Assembly: GCA_051418075.1 (NCBI GenBank)
Contig: JBPRGG010000132.1
Span: forward strand, 1-64,000
Origin: JBPRGG01 sp051418075
GTDB taxonomy: Bacteria > Bacteroidota > Bacteroidia > Cytophagales > Cyclobacteriaceae
Direction: 5' to 3'
Length of the DNA: 64,000 bases
Shown: piece by piece, positions 19,256 to 28,118 of the stretch
Layout: every line of letters begins with the position of its first letter
Position numbering within the stretch: position 1 is the stretch's first letter
Program-made: the position numbers and the translations under genes
The notes under the pieces: model-generated
The model's input: only the letters and a program-made list of their open reading frames with translations
The model's database searches: none
What the model was told of the DNA's origin: nothing

Positions 19256-19585
19256 ATGTTCCCAGACATTTCAAAAAAATTAAATAATAAAATTTGGGAA
19301 TTCAGAACCAAATATGATGGATTTCAAATAAGACTATTGGAAAGAGATGAATATGAACTAAGGATGGACGTTTTAGGAAGGATGATTAAAACTGCGCGAC
19401 AACATCAAAGTTTGACTCAGGAACAGTTAGGTCAACTTGTTGGTATTAAAAAATCTCAAATATCTAAACTTGAAAGTAGTGCTAACAGTGCAACAATAGA
19501 CACAATATTAAAAGTATTTAAGGCCTTAAATGCAGATATTCATTTTAATGTTAAATTTAAACCAACAATCCATAGATTAAAATAG
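19256..19585 (+). pseudogene. HigB toxin remnant fused in frame to a HigA/XRE antitoxin
   Basis: Residues about 1-28 (FPDISKKLNNKIWEFRTKYD and on to QIRLL) look like the middle of a Gp49/RelE-type HigB toxin. The rest (ERDEYELRMDVLGRMIKTARQ onward) looks like a HigA antitoxin, with an XRE helix-turn-helix at about 46-80 (LTQEQLGQLVGIKKSQISKLES). Normally these are two adjacent genes, toxin first. Here an in-frame stop lies 12 bases before the ATG and no toxin N-terminus is found upstream. A deletion appears to have removed the toxin's start and end and joined the pieces. The antitoxin half is intact enough to bind DNA, so the product could still be a repressor. Two separate functional genes are not present. 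Confidence 0.65.
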
Positions 19586-19884
19586 AAGGCCGAACGCCCA
19601 ATATTGCACATATGCCATAGTGTACGAGGCCGAGCAACGGCCAACTACGGATCGATAAAGAAAAAAAATATACCTGCCCCTTTTCATTAAATGTTATAAA
19701 GCAGAAGTGCTTGAAAAATACTATCAATGAAAAATTCTTAACTGTGTGACAGATTATGCAGTTCTTTAAAGGACACATTATTGCATGTTGGCTTATTACT
19801 AGTAAAATATTTTTTAGGCTTAGGAAAAATCATTTTTTTGTCCTAAGTTCGTTGAAATCATCCGGACCAATTTATCATCTGCTT

Positions 19885-22191
19885 ATGCAAAATTTAAGAA
19901 CAAAAGGTGCACTGTTTCAAATATTATTGGGGGGATTTCTATGGATCAGTTGCCAGCCGGAATTACCTGCTCCGAAAGGTTTAATGGTGGAACTGCTTAG
20001 GGCTCCGGGTCAGGCTGTAATTACAGATCCTGAACCGGAATTCAGTTGGATATTTCCTGCTTCAGGAATCAGACAACAGGCATATGAAATCAGGGTAGCC
20101 AGCCATGTTGATTTGTTAAGCCAGGATAATCCTGATGTTTGGCAAAGTCCCCGCCTGGAAACTGCTCAATCTGCCAATGTTGCTTATTCCGGACCGGCCT
20201 TACAACCAAATTCGTCTTACTGGTGGCAGGTCAGGGTGTGGGATGAAGCGGGAACATCCAGCCAGTTTAGCCAGCCCCAGCAGTTTCACACCGGCTCCTT
20301 TGATCGCTCAGGAAATGAATGGTTTGGCCAAAGCAACTGGATCAATCAGGAAGATAGTCTTTGGTTGGCTGAAGATCGGCAAATGGCTTCTTTTCAGGAG
20401 AAAGAGCCTGTGACATTTTTACAAAATCCTGAGGGAAACTTTTTTGCTGATTTTGGAAAAGCAGCATTTGGTACCTTGCAGCTTTCAGTAACAGCCGGGG
20501 AAACAGATACATTAACCATTTACCTGGGTGAAAGAAGCCTGGACGATCAAACTGTGGACAAAAATACCGGCCGCTCCAACATTGCCATACATGAGCACCG
20601 GTTGGCTATTCAACCAGGAACACACCAATACCAGGTAAACATTCCCCGGCATGTGGGCCGATATCCGCATAGCCAGAAACTGGCTCCGTTTTATCCGGAG
20701 GTAATTCCATTTCGATACGTAGAAGTAACCGGTGATCATGATTTTGAAGTGACTCAAATACAACAGTTGGCCCTGTATTATTATTTTGATGATCAGGCTT
20801 CTCATTTCACCAGCTCCAATAAAAAATTGAACCAGGTGTGGGATCTATGCAAATATACCCTGAAAGCCACTCCGTTTCTGGGCGTTTATTGTGATGGCAA
20901 CCGGGAAAGAATGCCCTACGAAGCCGATGCCTATATTCAGCAATTAGGTCATTATGCCGTAGACCGGGAGTATTCTGCTGCCCGATATACCATTCTGTTT
21001 TTATTATCCCATGCTTCCTGGCCTACTGAATGGCAGATGCATACAGTGAAAATGGCACGTGACCATTATTTTTATACCGGAGAACTGGAATTTATTGAAC
21101 AGATTTATGATCATTTGAAAGTAAAAACCCTGATCGATCTGGCTGAAGACAATTACCTGATCAGTACCAGGAAGGATAAAGCTACCCCGGAATTAATGGC
21201 AAAGCTGAATTATACCGGAGATGTGATCAAAGACATCGTAGATTGGCCCAGGGGTACGCCTGAAGGTGAAGAGCAGGCCTCAATGGCTGGCCCTACCCCG
21301 GAGGGAGAGCGTGATGGCTACGTATTTACTGATTTTAATACGGTGGTCAATGCCTTTCATTACAATACCCTGATCTGTATGCAGGAACTGGCTGAAGCTG
21401 TGGATAAACCGAAAGATGCATCTTTCTACCGGGAAAGGGCTGAATTGGTAAAACAAAGCATCATTGACCATTTTTTTGACCCTGAACGAGGGGTATTCAC
21501 TGATGGCATTGAAACTGATCATGCCAGTTTGCATGCCAATATATTTCCAGTAGCTTTCGGTATAATACCGGATGGTTTTGCCGGCTCCATGGCAAAACAC
21601 ATTAAATCCAGAGGAATGGCCTGCAGTGTTTATGGAGCTCAATACCTGCTGGAAGCTTTGTACAACCTGGGTGAAGCGGAATATGCCCTGGAATTAATGA
21701 CCTCAGAATCCAAACGTAGCTGGCTGAACATGATCAGGATGGGCTCCACCATGACTACTGAGGCCTGGGATGAATATTACAAACCTAATTTGACCTGGAA
21801 TCATGCCTGGGGAGCGGCTCCAGCTAATATTATCCCCCGTAGAATGATGGGTATCCAACCATTGGAACCCGGATTTAAACGGTTTAAAGTGCAGCCTCAA
21901 ACTAATGGATTAGATCAGGTCGGCCTTAAGCTACCTACCATCAAAGGAGCAATAGAAACTGAATTGAAAATTGAAGCTGAATCATGGCAATTAAATCTGA
22001 AGGTTCCGGGTAATGCCCTTGCAGAGATACACCTGCCGGATGAATTAAGCCAGGTAGAGGTGAAAACCCTGAATGGTGATACTAAAGAGATATCAGTTAA
22101 TTCAACTGATGATCCTGAAATGCTGAGATTACCTGGTGGAAATTATCATATTACTGCCAAAAAGGTGAATAATGAAATACCCACACTTTAA
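19885..22191 (+). CDS. GH78-like alpha-L-rhamnosidase lipoprotein
   Basis: This exported lipoprotein starts MQNLRTKGALFQILLGGFLW and has lipobox WISC. I choose the ATG at 19885 because the open frame's earlier ATG (19756) would add 43 residues ahead of this clear signal. An N-terminal fibronectin-like domain contains PNSSYWWQVRVWD. A beta-sandwich follows, then an (alpha/alpha)6 barrel with YCDGNRERMPYEAD around residue 341, the place of the family's general-acid region, and TTEAWDEYY and WNHAWGAAPANIIPRRMMGI in the C-terminal part. GH78 enzymes remove terminal L-rhamnose from pectins, arabinogalactans or glycosides. It opens a seven-gene operon; the next start codon overlaps its 3' end by 20 bases. 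Confidence 0.82.
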   Translation: MQNLRTKGALFQILLGGFLWISCQPELPAPKGLMVELLRAPGQAVITDPEPEFSWIFPASGIRQQAYEIRVASHVDLLSQDNPDVWQSPRLETAQSANVAYSGPALQPNSSYWWQVRVWDEAGTSSQFSQPQQFHTGSFDRSGNEWFGQSNWINQEDSLWLAEDRQMASFQEKEPVTFLQNPEGNFFADFGKAAFGTLQLSVTAGETDTLTIYLGERSLDDQTVDKNTGRSNIAIHEHRLAIQPGTHQYQVNIPRHVGRYPHSQKLAPFYPEVIPFRYVEVTGDHDFEVTQIQQLALYYYFDDQASHFTSSNKKLNQVWDLCKYTLKATPFLGVYCDGNRERMPYEADAYIQQLGHYAVDREYSAARYTILFLLSHASWPTEWQMHTVKMARDHYFYTGELEFIEQIYDHLKVKTLIDLAEDNYLISTRKDKATPELMAKLNYTGDVIKDIVDWPRGTPEGEEQASMAGPTPEGERDGYVFTDFNTVVNAFHYNTLICMQELAEAVDKPKDASFYRERAELVKQSIIDHFFDPERGVFTDGIETDHASLHANIFPVAFGIIPDGFAGSMAKHIKSRGMACSVYGAQYLLEALYNLGEAEYALELMTSESKRSWLNMIRMGSTMTTEAWDEYYKPNLTWNHAWGAAPANIIPRRMMGIQPLEPGFKRFKVQPQTNGLDQVGLKLPTIKGAIETELKIEAESWQLNLKVPGNALAEIHLPDELSQVEVKTLNGDTKEISVNSTDDPEMLRLPGGNYHITAKKVNNEIPTL

Positions 22192-23491
22192 GTTATGGTG
22201 TAACATACCGCCTGTCTTGCTTATAATCTTGATAATGGGTTGCCATGATTCCGAACCCTATGACTGGACCAATAAATCAGTTGAACAGGAATTGCAGCAA
22301 AATGGGGATAAATTACAGCAAATGCTGGATCTGGCTCAACCTGGGGATCTGATCCTGCTGGATTCCGGCACTTTTCACTTAACCAAACCCCTGCGGATGC
22401 AGAAATCCGGTACATCCGGCCAATGGGTCACCATCAGAGGGGCAGCCGGTCACAAAACCATCCTGGATGGATCAAAAATGAAAGATCCAATCATTGAGAT
22501 CAACCAGGCCCAATACATCAAACTGGAAAACCTGTATATCCGCAATGGGCATGCAGAAGGGTTAAAGGTTTGGGTGAGCCACCACCTGGAAATTGCAGAC
22601 CTCAAAGTTGAAAATACTTTTGGCTCCGGTATAGGCGTATTTGGCAGTTTTGGAGACAAGATCTGGTGTAAGGATATCCGGATACTGGAAAACAGTATTT
22701 TCAAACCCAATAATCCGATCATGGATCCGGAGCATAATAATTCCAAACCCGGGCACGAAGGAATTACCATGGGCCGGGTGGATGGATTTGAAGTAGCCTA
22801 TAATGAAATTTCCTATGGAGGCAAAGAGGCTATTGACTGCAAGGGGCCTACCCGTAATGGTACCATTCATCATAATTATATTCACCATCATCAGAACCAC
22901 CCATTTTCTGTATCCATTTATGTAGATGCCTGGTCTGATTCCATTTACAACATTGAGATTTATGATAATATCATGCATGATTCCGGTGATGGCGTGCAGA
23001 TACAGTCTGAAAACAGCAAATCAGTGTCAGATATCCGGGTACATCATAACCTGATTTACAACATGCACTGGTCCGGCCTGGGGGTATCTAATTACAGTAA
23101 ATCCGAACATGCTACGGTAAATGTACAATTCTGGAATAATACAATTCACAATACAAAGGATGGAATCTGGCTGGGTGATTACCACATCCAAAATATCAGG
23201 TTTTATAACAATATCATCAGTGGTAGTCGGAATGAAATGATCGATAATAAACGGCAGTTGTCTTTTAGGCAGCAGCAAATCCTATTTGAACATAATTTAT
23301 TTTTCCAGGGAAATAAGACTCAGATAGATAAAAACATTTACCAGGATCCTCTTTTCAGGGATGTTTCTCAGGGTGATTTTCATTTAAGTCCGGAAAGCCC
23401 TGCCATTGACGGAGGGCATCCTGATCCCCTGTTCAACGACCCGGATGGATCCCGAAATGATATGGGGGCTTTTCCTTATGGTTTTAATTAA
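22172..23491 (+). CDS. Right-handed parallel beta-helix lipoprotein, pectate-lyase-like
   Basis: This 439-residue protein has a lipoprotein signal ending at IMGC. From about residue 90 it shows the repeated short turns of a parallel beta-helix (IKLENLYIRNGHAEGLKVW, ISYGGKEAIDCKG, IHHNYIHHH and others). The C-terminus (SPAIDGGHPDPLFNDPDGSRNDMGAFPYG) is typical of many beta-helix polysaccharide lyases and related proteins. The fold fits PL9-, PL1- or PL6-type enzymes, but I cannot point to a proven catalytic set. It lies between a rhamnosidase and a polygalacturonase-like gene, so action on an acidic pectic backbone or side chain is likely. It overlaps the preceding gene by 20 bases, implying translational coupling. 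Confidence 0.72.
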   Translation: MKYPHFKLWCNIPPVLLIILIMGCHDSEPYDWTNKSVEQELQQNGDKLQQMLDLAQPGDLILLDSGTFHLTKPLRMQKSGTSGQWVTIRGAAGHKTILDGSKMKDPIIEINQAQYIKLENLYIRNGHAEGLKVWVSHHLEIADLKVENTFGSGIGVFGSFGDKIWCKDIRILENSIFKPNNPIMDPEHNNSKPGHEGITMGRVDGFEVAYNEISYGGKEAIDCKGPTRNGTIHHNYIHHHQNHPFSVSIYVDAWSDSIYNIEIYDNIMHDSGDGVQIQSENSKSVSDIRVHHNLIYNMHWSGLGVSNYSKSEHATVNVQFWNNTIHNTKDGIWLGDYHIQNIRFYNNIISGSRNEMIDNKRQLSFRQQQILFEHNLFFQGNKTQIDKNIYQDPLFRDVSQGDFHLSPESPAIDGGHPDPLFNDPDGSRNDMGAFPYGFN

Positions 23492-23502
23492 AAAATAGAA
23501 AT

Positions 23503-25020
23503 ATGAAATATATTTTGATCAACAAATTATTGATTTTGAGCCTGATAGCCAGCGCCAAAGATTATAATATAATAGATTTCGGGGCCAGGGAAAACGCCCT
23601 TTCTACTGAAGCCATCCAAAATGCTGTAGATGCCTGCCACCAGGCTGGTGGGGGTAAAGTAGTGGTTCCGGCCGGATCATATATTACCGGAACCATTATT
23701 TTAAAAAGCCAGGTGAATCTTCACCTGCAGGCCGGTGCCACTTTATTGGGCAGTCATAATCTGGATGATTACACCCTTACCTTTCGGGGGCATGGAATCA
23801 TTTTTTGTGAAGATGCCTATCAAGTAAGCATTACCGGGGAAGGTACCATAGATGCCCGCGGTACTCATTTTTTTGATCCCACTGCCAACCATGTCTATCC
23901 TGAATTTGATAAATCCCGCGTCCGTCAGAAAGAAAGATATATGCCGGAAGGGGAATTTTATAGTGATGGACCCATCAAAAAAGGCCCCAAGCCTGGGATG
24001 ACTGTAGCTTTTTTCCATTGTAGCCAGATTGCCATCCAAGATATTACCATTAAAGACACACCTTCCTGGGCTGTAAGACTGGCCTATTGTGACGATGCCT
24101 TAGTGCAGGGCATCTCTATTGTCAATAATCTGATGGTACCCAATAGCGATGGGGTGCATTGTACGGCTTCACGCAATATCAGAATGACAGATTGTGATAT
24201 CAGAGCCGGGGATGATGCTTTTATTATAACTGGCTTTACCAAAGATGAAGAAACTCCGGGTTATGATTTAACCGAGCAGCAAAAATATACCTATGGTAAT
24301 AAAACTGCCTATGCTGAAAATATCAACTTAAGCAATTGTCAGTTGCAATCCCGTTCTTCAGGCATCCGGGTGGGTTACGGCCAGCATCCAATCCGGCGTT
24401 GTACTTTCAGTAACATCATTATATATGGTTCCAACCGGGGAATAGGGATATTTGCCCACGACGAAACCGATATAGAGGAATTGATTTTTTCCAATATTAT
24501 CATAGAAACCCGGTTACATTCCGGCCAGTGGTGGGGCAATGGGGAGCCGATTCATCTATCTTCCATTTCCCGCTTTCCGGATCAACCTGTAGGGGTAATA
24601 AAGAATGTTCAATTTCACAATGTTATAGCTACCAGCGAACACGGCATCATTTTATACGGGCACGAGCAAAGCCCGATGGAAAACATATCATTTGAAAATA
24701 TTCAGTTAAAGATCAAAAAGGGGAAAGAAACCATGGCTTATGGAGGCAATTTTGATCTGCGACCGGCTGCAGATATATCCATGCAGCTTTTTGCCCACGA
24801 TATTCCCGGGCTGTATGCCAGGTATGTTAATGGTTTAGATATTGAAGATTTTTCCCTGGAATGGGAACCAGATTTGCCGGAGTTTTTTACCCATGGCATT
24901 GAAGCTGAATATGTTAAAGAACTTAAGCTGGAAGGATTTGAAGGTGGGCCTAATCCCAGTGCAGCCACTGGTAAAAAAATACAATTAAACAATACTGATT
25001 TTCCTGGACAAATTAAATGA
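23503..25020 (+). CDS. GH28-family polygalacturonase-like enzyme
   Basis: This 505-residue protein has a short signal-like N-terminus (ILINKLLILSLIASAKD) and a beta-helix of GH28 type. The two catalytic aspartate clusters are visible: N214-S215-D216 in VPNSDGVHC and D237-D238 in RAGDDAF. The third motif differs from classical polygalacturonases: instead of GHG it has SSGIRVGYGQH, and no classical RIK motif is seen. Such variants occur in rhamnogalacturonan- or oligogalacturonide-active GH28 groups. The C-terminal region carries IENISFENI-like repeats. It follows the beta-helix gene after 11 bases and overlaps the next start by 4 bases (ATGA). Confidence 0.83.
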   Translation: MKYILINKLLILSLIASAKDYNIIDFGARENALSTEAIQNAVDACHQAGGGKVVVPAGSYITGTIILKSQVNLHLQAGATLLGSHNLDDYTLTFRGHGIIFCEDAYQVSITGEGTIDARGTHFFDPTANHVYPEFDKSRVRQKERYMPEGEFYSDGPIKKGPKPGMTVAFFHCSQIAIQDITIKDTPSWAVRLAYCDDALVQGISIVNNLMVPNSDGVHCTASRNIRMTDCDIRAGDDAFIITGFTKDEETPGYDLTEQQKYTYGNKTAYAENINLSNCQLQSRSSGIRVGYGQHPIRRCTFSNIIIYGSNRGIGIFAHDETDIEELIFSNIIIETRLHSGQWWGNGEPIHLSSISRFPDQPVGVIKNVQFHNVIATSEHGIILYGHEQSPMENISFENIQLKIKKGKETMAYGGNFDLRPAADISMQLFAHDIPGLYARYVNGLDIEDFSLEWEPDLPEFFTHGIEAEYVKELKLEGFEGGPNPSAATGKKIQLNNTDFPGQIK

Positions 25021-25049
25021 TAAATAGTATAAATACGAGCGTTTTAAAT

Positions 25050-26738
25050 ATGAAAAACCTTACTGATATGGCTAAATTCATGAGCTGGGCCATTTTAATT
25101 TTAGCTTTTTCCATTGAGGGAATGGGACAGCAGCTAACCATTCCCCAACATCAGGTCATACAATGGAGTTATGAATCAGCTAAAACCTATCAAGACCCTT
25201 TTTGGCAGGTGGACCTGGACCTGGTTGTAACCAAACCAAATGGCAGTGAACAGATCATTCCCGGATATTGGGCGGGGGAGAATACCTGGACTTTCAGATT
25301 CAGTGGTGTGGAACGGGGAAAATATACCTTCTACACTCGCTGTAACGATTCTCAAAACCAGGATTTACATGGTCAGAAAGGAACCATTGAAGTAGGCCCG
25401 GTTGCAGGGGAAAACCTGCTTTACCAAAAGGGAACCATTAAGATCAGTAAAGATCAAACCCATTTTGAACACCTGGATGGAACACCTTTTTTCTGGCTGG
25501 CCGATTCCTGGTGGTTTGGCCTGAGTGACCGGCTCAAATGGCCGGATGAATTTCAACTGTTAACTGAAGACCGAAAGCAAAAAGGCTTCACCGTGATACA
25601 GTTTGCCATTGGTTTCCCCTGTGATATCACTCCCATGGATCCCAGAGGGCAGAATGCTGCAGGAGACCCCTGGACCGCCAATTTTGAAACCATCAATCCC
25701 GCCTACTTTGATTTGGCTGATCTGCGTATACAATGGTTGATAAAAAATGAAATGCTGCCCAATATGATGCCCAACTGGGGCTATTATATGGAATTTATGG
25801 GGGTGGAAAAGCTGAAAAAGCATTGGCGTTATGTCATTGCCCGTTATGGAGCCTATCCGGTGGTTTGGAATCTCACCGGTGAGGTATCCCTGCCTTATTA
25901 CCTGGTCGATTGGACTGATGAAAAAATTGCCTGGCAAAAAAGTCAATACACAGAGATTGCAAAGTATTACCATGAGATAGAACCATTTGACCGTATTCTT
26001 ACCGTGCATCCGGGGCCATTTGCTACTGATTTTGAGCATGTAAATGATATGTCTCTGATCGATTTCGTTTTTCTGCAACCTGGTCACAGTGGTTTTGAAA
26101 CGCTTCCCCGGGCTGTGTCTCAAATGCGTTTTGCCAGTGACAAATTTCCCAACCGGCCGGTGCTGGTAGGGGAGGCCTGCTTTGAAGGAATGTACGGAGG
26201 TGGCAGCGGGGAAAAGGTGCAGCGTTTCTTATTCTGGAGTACCTTTATGCTGGGTGCTCCCGGGTTTTCCTACGGAGCCGATGCCATTTGGCAATTTAAT
26301 CGTGAAGGTGATCCTTTTGGAAAATCACCCACCGGCAATACCTGGGGAAATATGCCCTGGGAGGAAGCTTATCAATGGCCCGGGGCCAAAATGGTAGGTA
26401 TCGGGCATAAAATTTTACAGAACGTCAAATGGTGGGACTTCGAGCCTCATCCGGAATGGATCAATAAACACGCCACCAATGAAGACCACCTGGGAGCCTA
26501 TGTGGCTGGTATACCGGGAGAAGCAGTTGGTGTTTATTTTTACAAACAACCCCGGGATAACCAATATGAACTGGAAGGTTTAACCGCAGGAACAAACTAC
26601 CGGTCCGTATATTATGATCCACGTACCGGGGATGACTATGACCTGGGTGAGTTTTCACTCAAAGCCGGTGAAAAGTACAAGGTGCCAAAAGCTCCTATAC
26701 ATCAGGACTGGGTTTTAATGATAACTAAAAAATTATAA
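25050..26738 (+). CDS. GH140/DUF4038-like glycosidase, apiosidase candidate
   Basis: This exported protein has three parts. Residues about 30-120 form a DUF5060-type beta-sandwich (QVIQWSYESAKTYQDPFWQV). A DUF4038 TIM barrel covers about 135-440 and begins HLDGTPFFWLADSWW. The C-terminal beta-sandwich (about 465-560) resembles the putative collagen-binding domain of this group. Two glutamates fit clan-A roles: E278 in WNLTGE and E375 in VGEACFE. The founding GH140 member removes apiose from rhamnogalacturonan II, so apiosidase activity is a reasonable but unproven call. The frame opens at 25017 (overlapping the previous stop), but the ATG at 25050 directly precedes the signal peptide. Confidence 0.72.
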   Translation: MKNLTDMAKFMSWAILILAFSIEGMGQQLTIPQHQVIQWSYESAKTYQDPFWQVDLDLVVTKPNGSEQIIPGYWAGENTWTFRFSGVERGKYTFYTRCNDSQNQDLHGQKGTIEVGPVAGENLLYQKGTIKISKDQTHFEHLDGTPFFWLADSWWFGLSDRLKWPDEFQLLTEDRKQKGFTVIQFAIGFPCDITPMDPRGQNAAGDPWTANFETINPAYFDLADLRIQWLIKNEMLPNMMPNWGYYMEFMGVEKLKKHWRYVIARYGAYPVVWNLTGEVSLPYYLVDWTDEKIAWQKSQYTEIAKYYHEIEPFDRILTVHPGPFATDFEHVNDMSLIDFVFLQPGHSGFETLPRAVSQMRFASDKFPNRPVLVGEACFEGMYGGGSGEKVQRFLFWSTFMLGAPGFSYGADAIWQFNREGDPFGKSPTGNTWGNMPWEEAYQWPGAKMVGIGHKILQNVKWWDFEPHPEWINKHATNEDHLGAYVAGIPGEAVGVYFYKQPRDNQYELEGLTAGTNYRSVYYDPRTGDDYDLGEFSLKAGEKYKVPKAPIHQDWVLMITKKL

Positions 26739-26745
26739 ATCATAA

Positions 26746-28113
26746 ATGAAACAATTCAATAGTTTGATCTTAATCGTATTTCTTGCTTTGGCTTGTCAGC
26801 CCATGAAAGATGAACAGGAAGTTGTTCCCAAACCCCGGTTGTTGATCACTACCGATATTGGGGGAGACCCCGATGATACACAATCATTGATCCGGTTAAT
26901 GCTTTATACCAATGAGTTTGATATGGAAGGGTTTGTGGCTTCCGCTTCCGGAACCATTGGTGAGTTGGACCAAGCGGTAGTCAGAACAGACCTGATTGAG
27001 AAGATAATTAATGCCTATGCTGAAGTACAGTCGAATTTGAAATTGCATGACCCTGATTATCCTTTGGCTGACAGTTTGCTGGCCCTGGTAAAACCGGGTA
27101 ATCCCGAAAGAGGATTGAAAGCTGTGGGTGAAGGCCATCTTACCACCGGTTCGGAATGGATCATCCAAAAAGTGGATGAAAGCGATAAAACCCTGAATGT
27201 GGGCATTTGGGGAGGACAAACAGATCTGGCCCAGGCACTGTGGCAGGTGAAGAATGACCGTAGTCAAACTGAATATCAACAATTTGTTGCCAAACTAAGG
27301 GTACATGATATTGCCGATCAGGACAGTTTGTTCCCTTATATCAAGGCTAATCATCCGGACATTTTTTACATCCTTAATCGAGCCTCTCTGGATCAGGATA
27401 AACGGAATGCCGTTTTTCGGGGCATGTATCTAGACGGTAATGAGCAAGTAACTTCCCTGGACTGGCTGAAAGAAAATGTTATTGAAAATCATGGACCATT
27501 AGGTGCACTTTATCCTCAAAAAACCTGGACTGCCCCCAATCCTTATTCTGCAATGAAGGAAGGAGATACGCCCTCCTGGTTTTTCTTTTTGCCTAATGGA
27601 TTAAATATCCCTGAACATCCTGAATATGGCGGTTGGGGCGGACGTTTTGAACCTGTTGAAAATCAATATTTCAATGATGCCGAAGATACCTGGAATGGCC
27701 TTAAAAATGCCAGGGTTACACTGGCCCGCTGGCGGGAAGATTTTCAAAATGCTTTAGCTGCCCGCATGGATTGGTGTGTAAAAGGGCCAAAGGAAAGCAA
27801 TCATAGGCCGGTGGCCATAGTTAACGATCATAGGGCATTATCACCTCTGATGGTAACTGCCTCGCCGGGAGAAAATTTGAGCCTGGATGCTTCCAAATCC
27901 TACGATCCGGATGATGACCAGCTTCAGTTTGACTGGATGATCTATCCGGAAGCCGGAGATTTGGACCAACAAATTGAGTTAAATGCCAGTAGACCAGAAG
28001 CAGTCTTGACGGTGCCCGAATTGAATGGTCGGCAGATCCATCTGATTCTGAGGGTTAGCGACAATGGCTCTCCATCACTCACCGGATATAAAAGAATTAT
28101 CATTAACAATTAA
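26746..28113 (+). CDS. DUF1593 nucleoside-hydrolase-like lipoprotein
   Basis: This 455-residue lipoprotein has lipobox ALAC near residue 17. The N-terminal domain (about 28-340) is DUF1593: it starts PRLLITTDIGGDPDDTQSLI, whose D-x-G-x-D-x-D-D cluster matches the calcium site of nucleoside hydrolases. It also contains VGIWGGQTDLAQALW. The C-terminal domain (about 345-455) is a PKD/cadherin-like beta-sandwich (SLDASKSYDPDDDQLQFDW). DUF1593 proteins are common in plant-polysaccharide loci and have been linked to cellulose or glycan binding; the natural N-ribosyl or glycosyl substrate is not known. It sits 7 bases after the DUF4038 gene in the same operon. Confidence 0.82.
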   Translation: MKQFNSLILIVFLALACQPMKDEQEVVPKPRLLITTDIGGDPDDTQSLIRLMLYTNEFDMEGFVASASGTIGELDQAVVRTDLIEKIINAYAEVQSNLKLHDPDYPLADSLLALVKPGNPERGLKAVGEGHLTTGSEWIIQKVDESDKTLNVGIWGGQTDLAQALWQVKNDRSQTEYQQFVAKLRVHDIADQDSLFPYIKANHPDIFYILNRASLDQDKRNAVFRGMYLDGNEQVTSLDWLKENVIENHGPLGALYPQKTWTAPNPYSAMKEGDTPSWFFFLPNGLNIPEHPEYGGWGGRFEPVENQYFNDAEDTWNGLKNARVTLARWREDFQNALAARMDWCVKGPKESNHRPVAIVNDHRALSPLMVTASPGENLSLDASKSYDPDDDQLQFDWMIYPEAGDLDQQIELNASRPEAVLTVPELNGRQIHLILRVSDNGSPSLTGYKRIIINN

Positions 28114-28118
28114 AATGA

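Noticed and set aside
19586..19645. Possible integron-type attC or recombination site after the HigB-HigA remnant (GCCGAACGCCC and nearby GGCCGAGC)
   Set aside because: I could not find the matching inverse core site, and no integrase or gene cassette pattern is present.
19756..19884. A longer N-terminus for the GH78-like protein
   Set aside because: The 43 extra residues precede a clear lipoprotein signal, which must be near the N-terminus to work.
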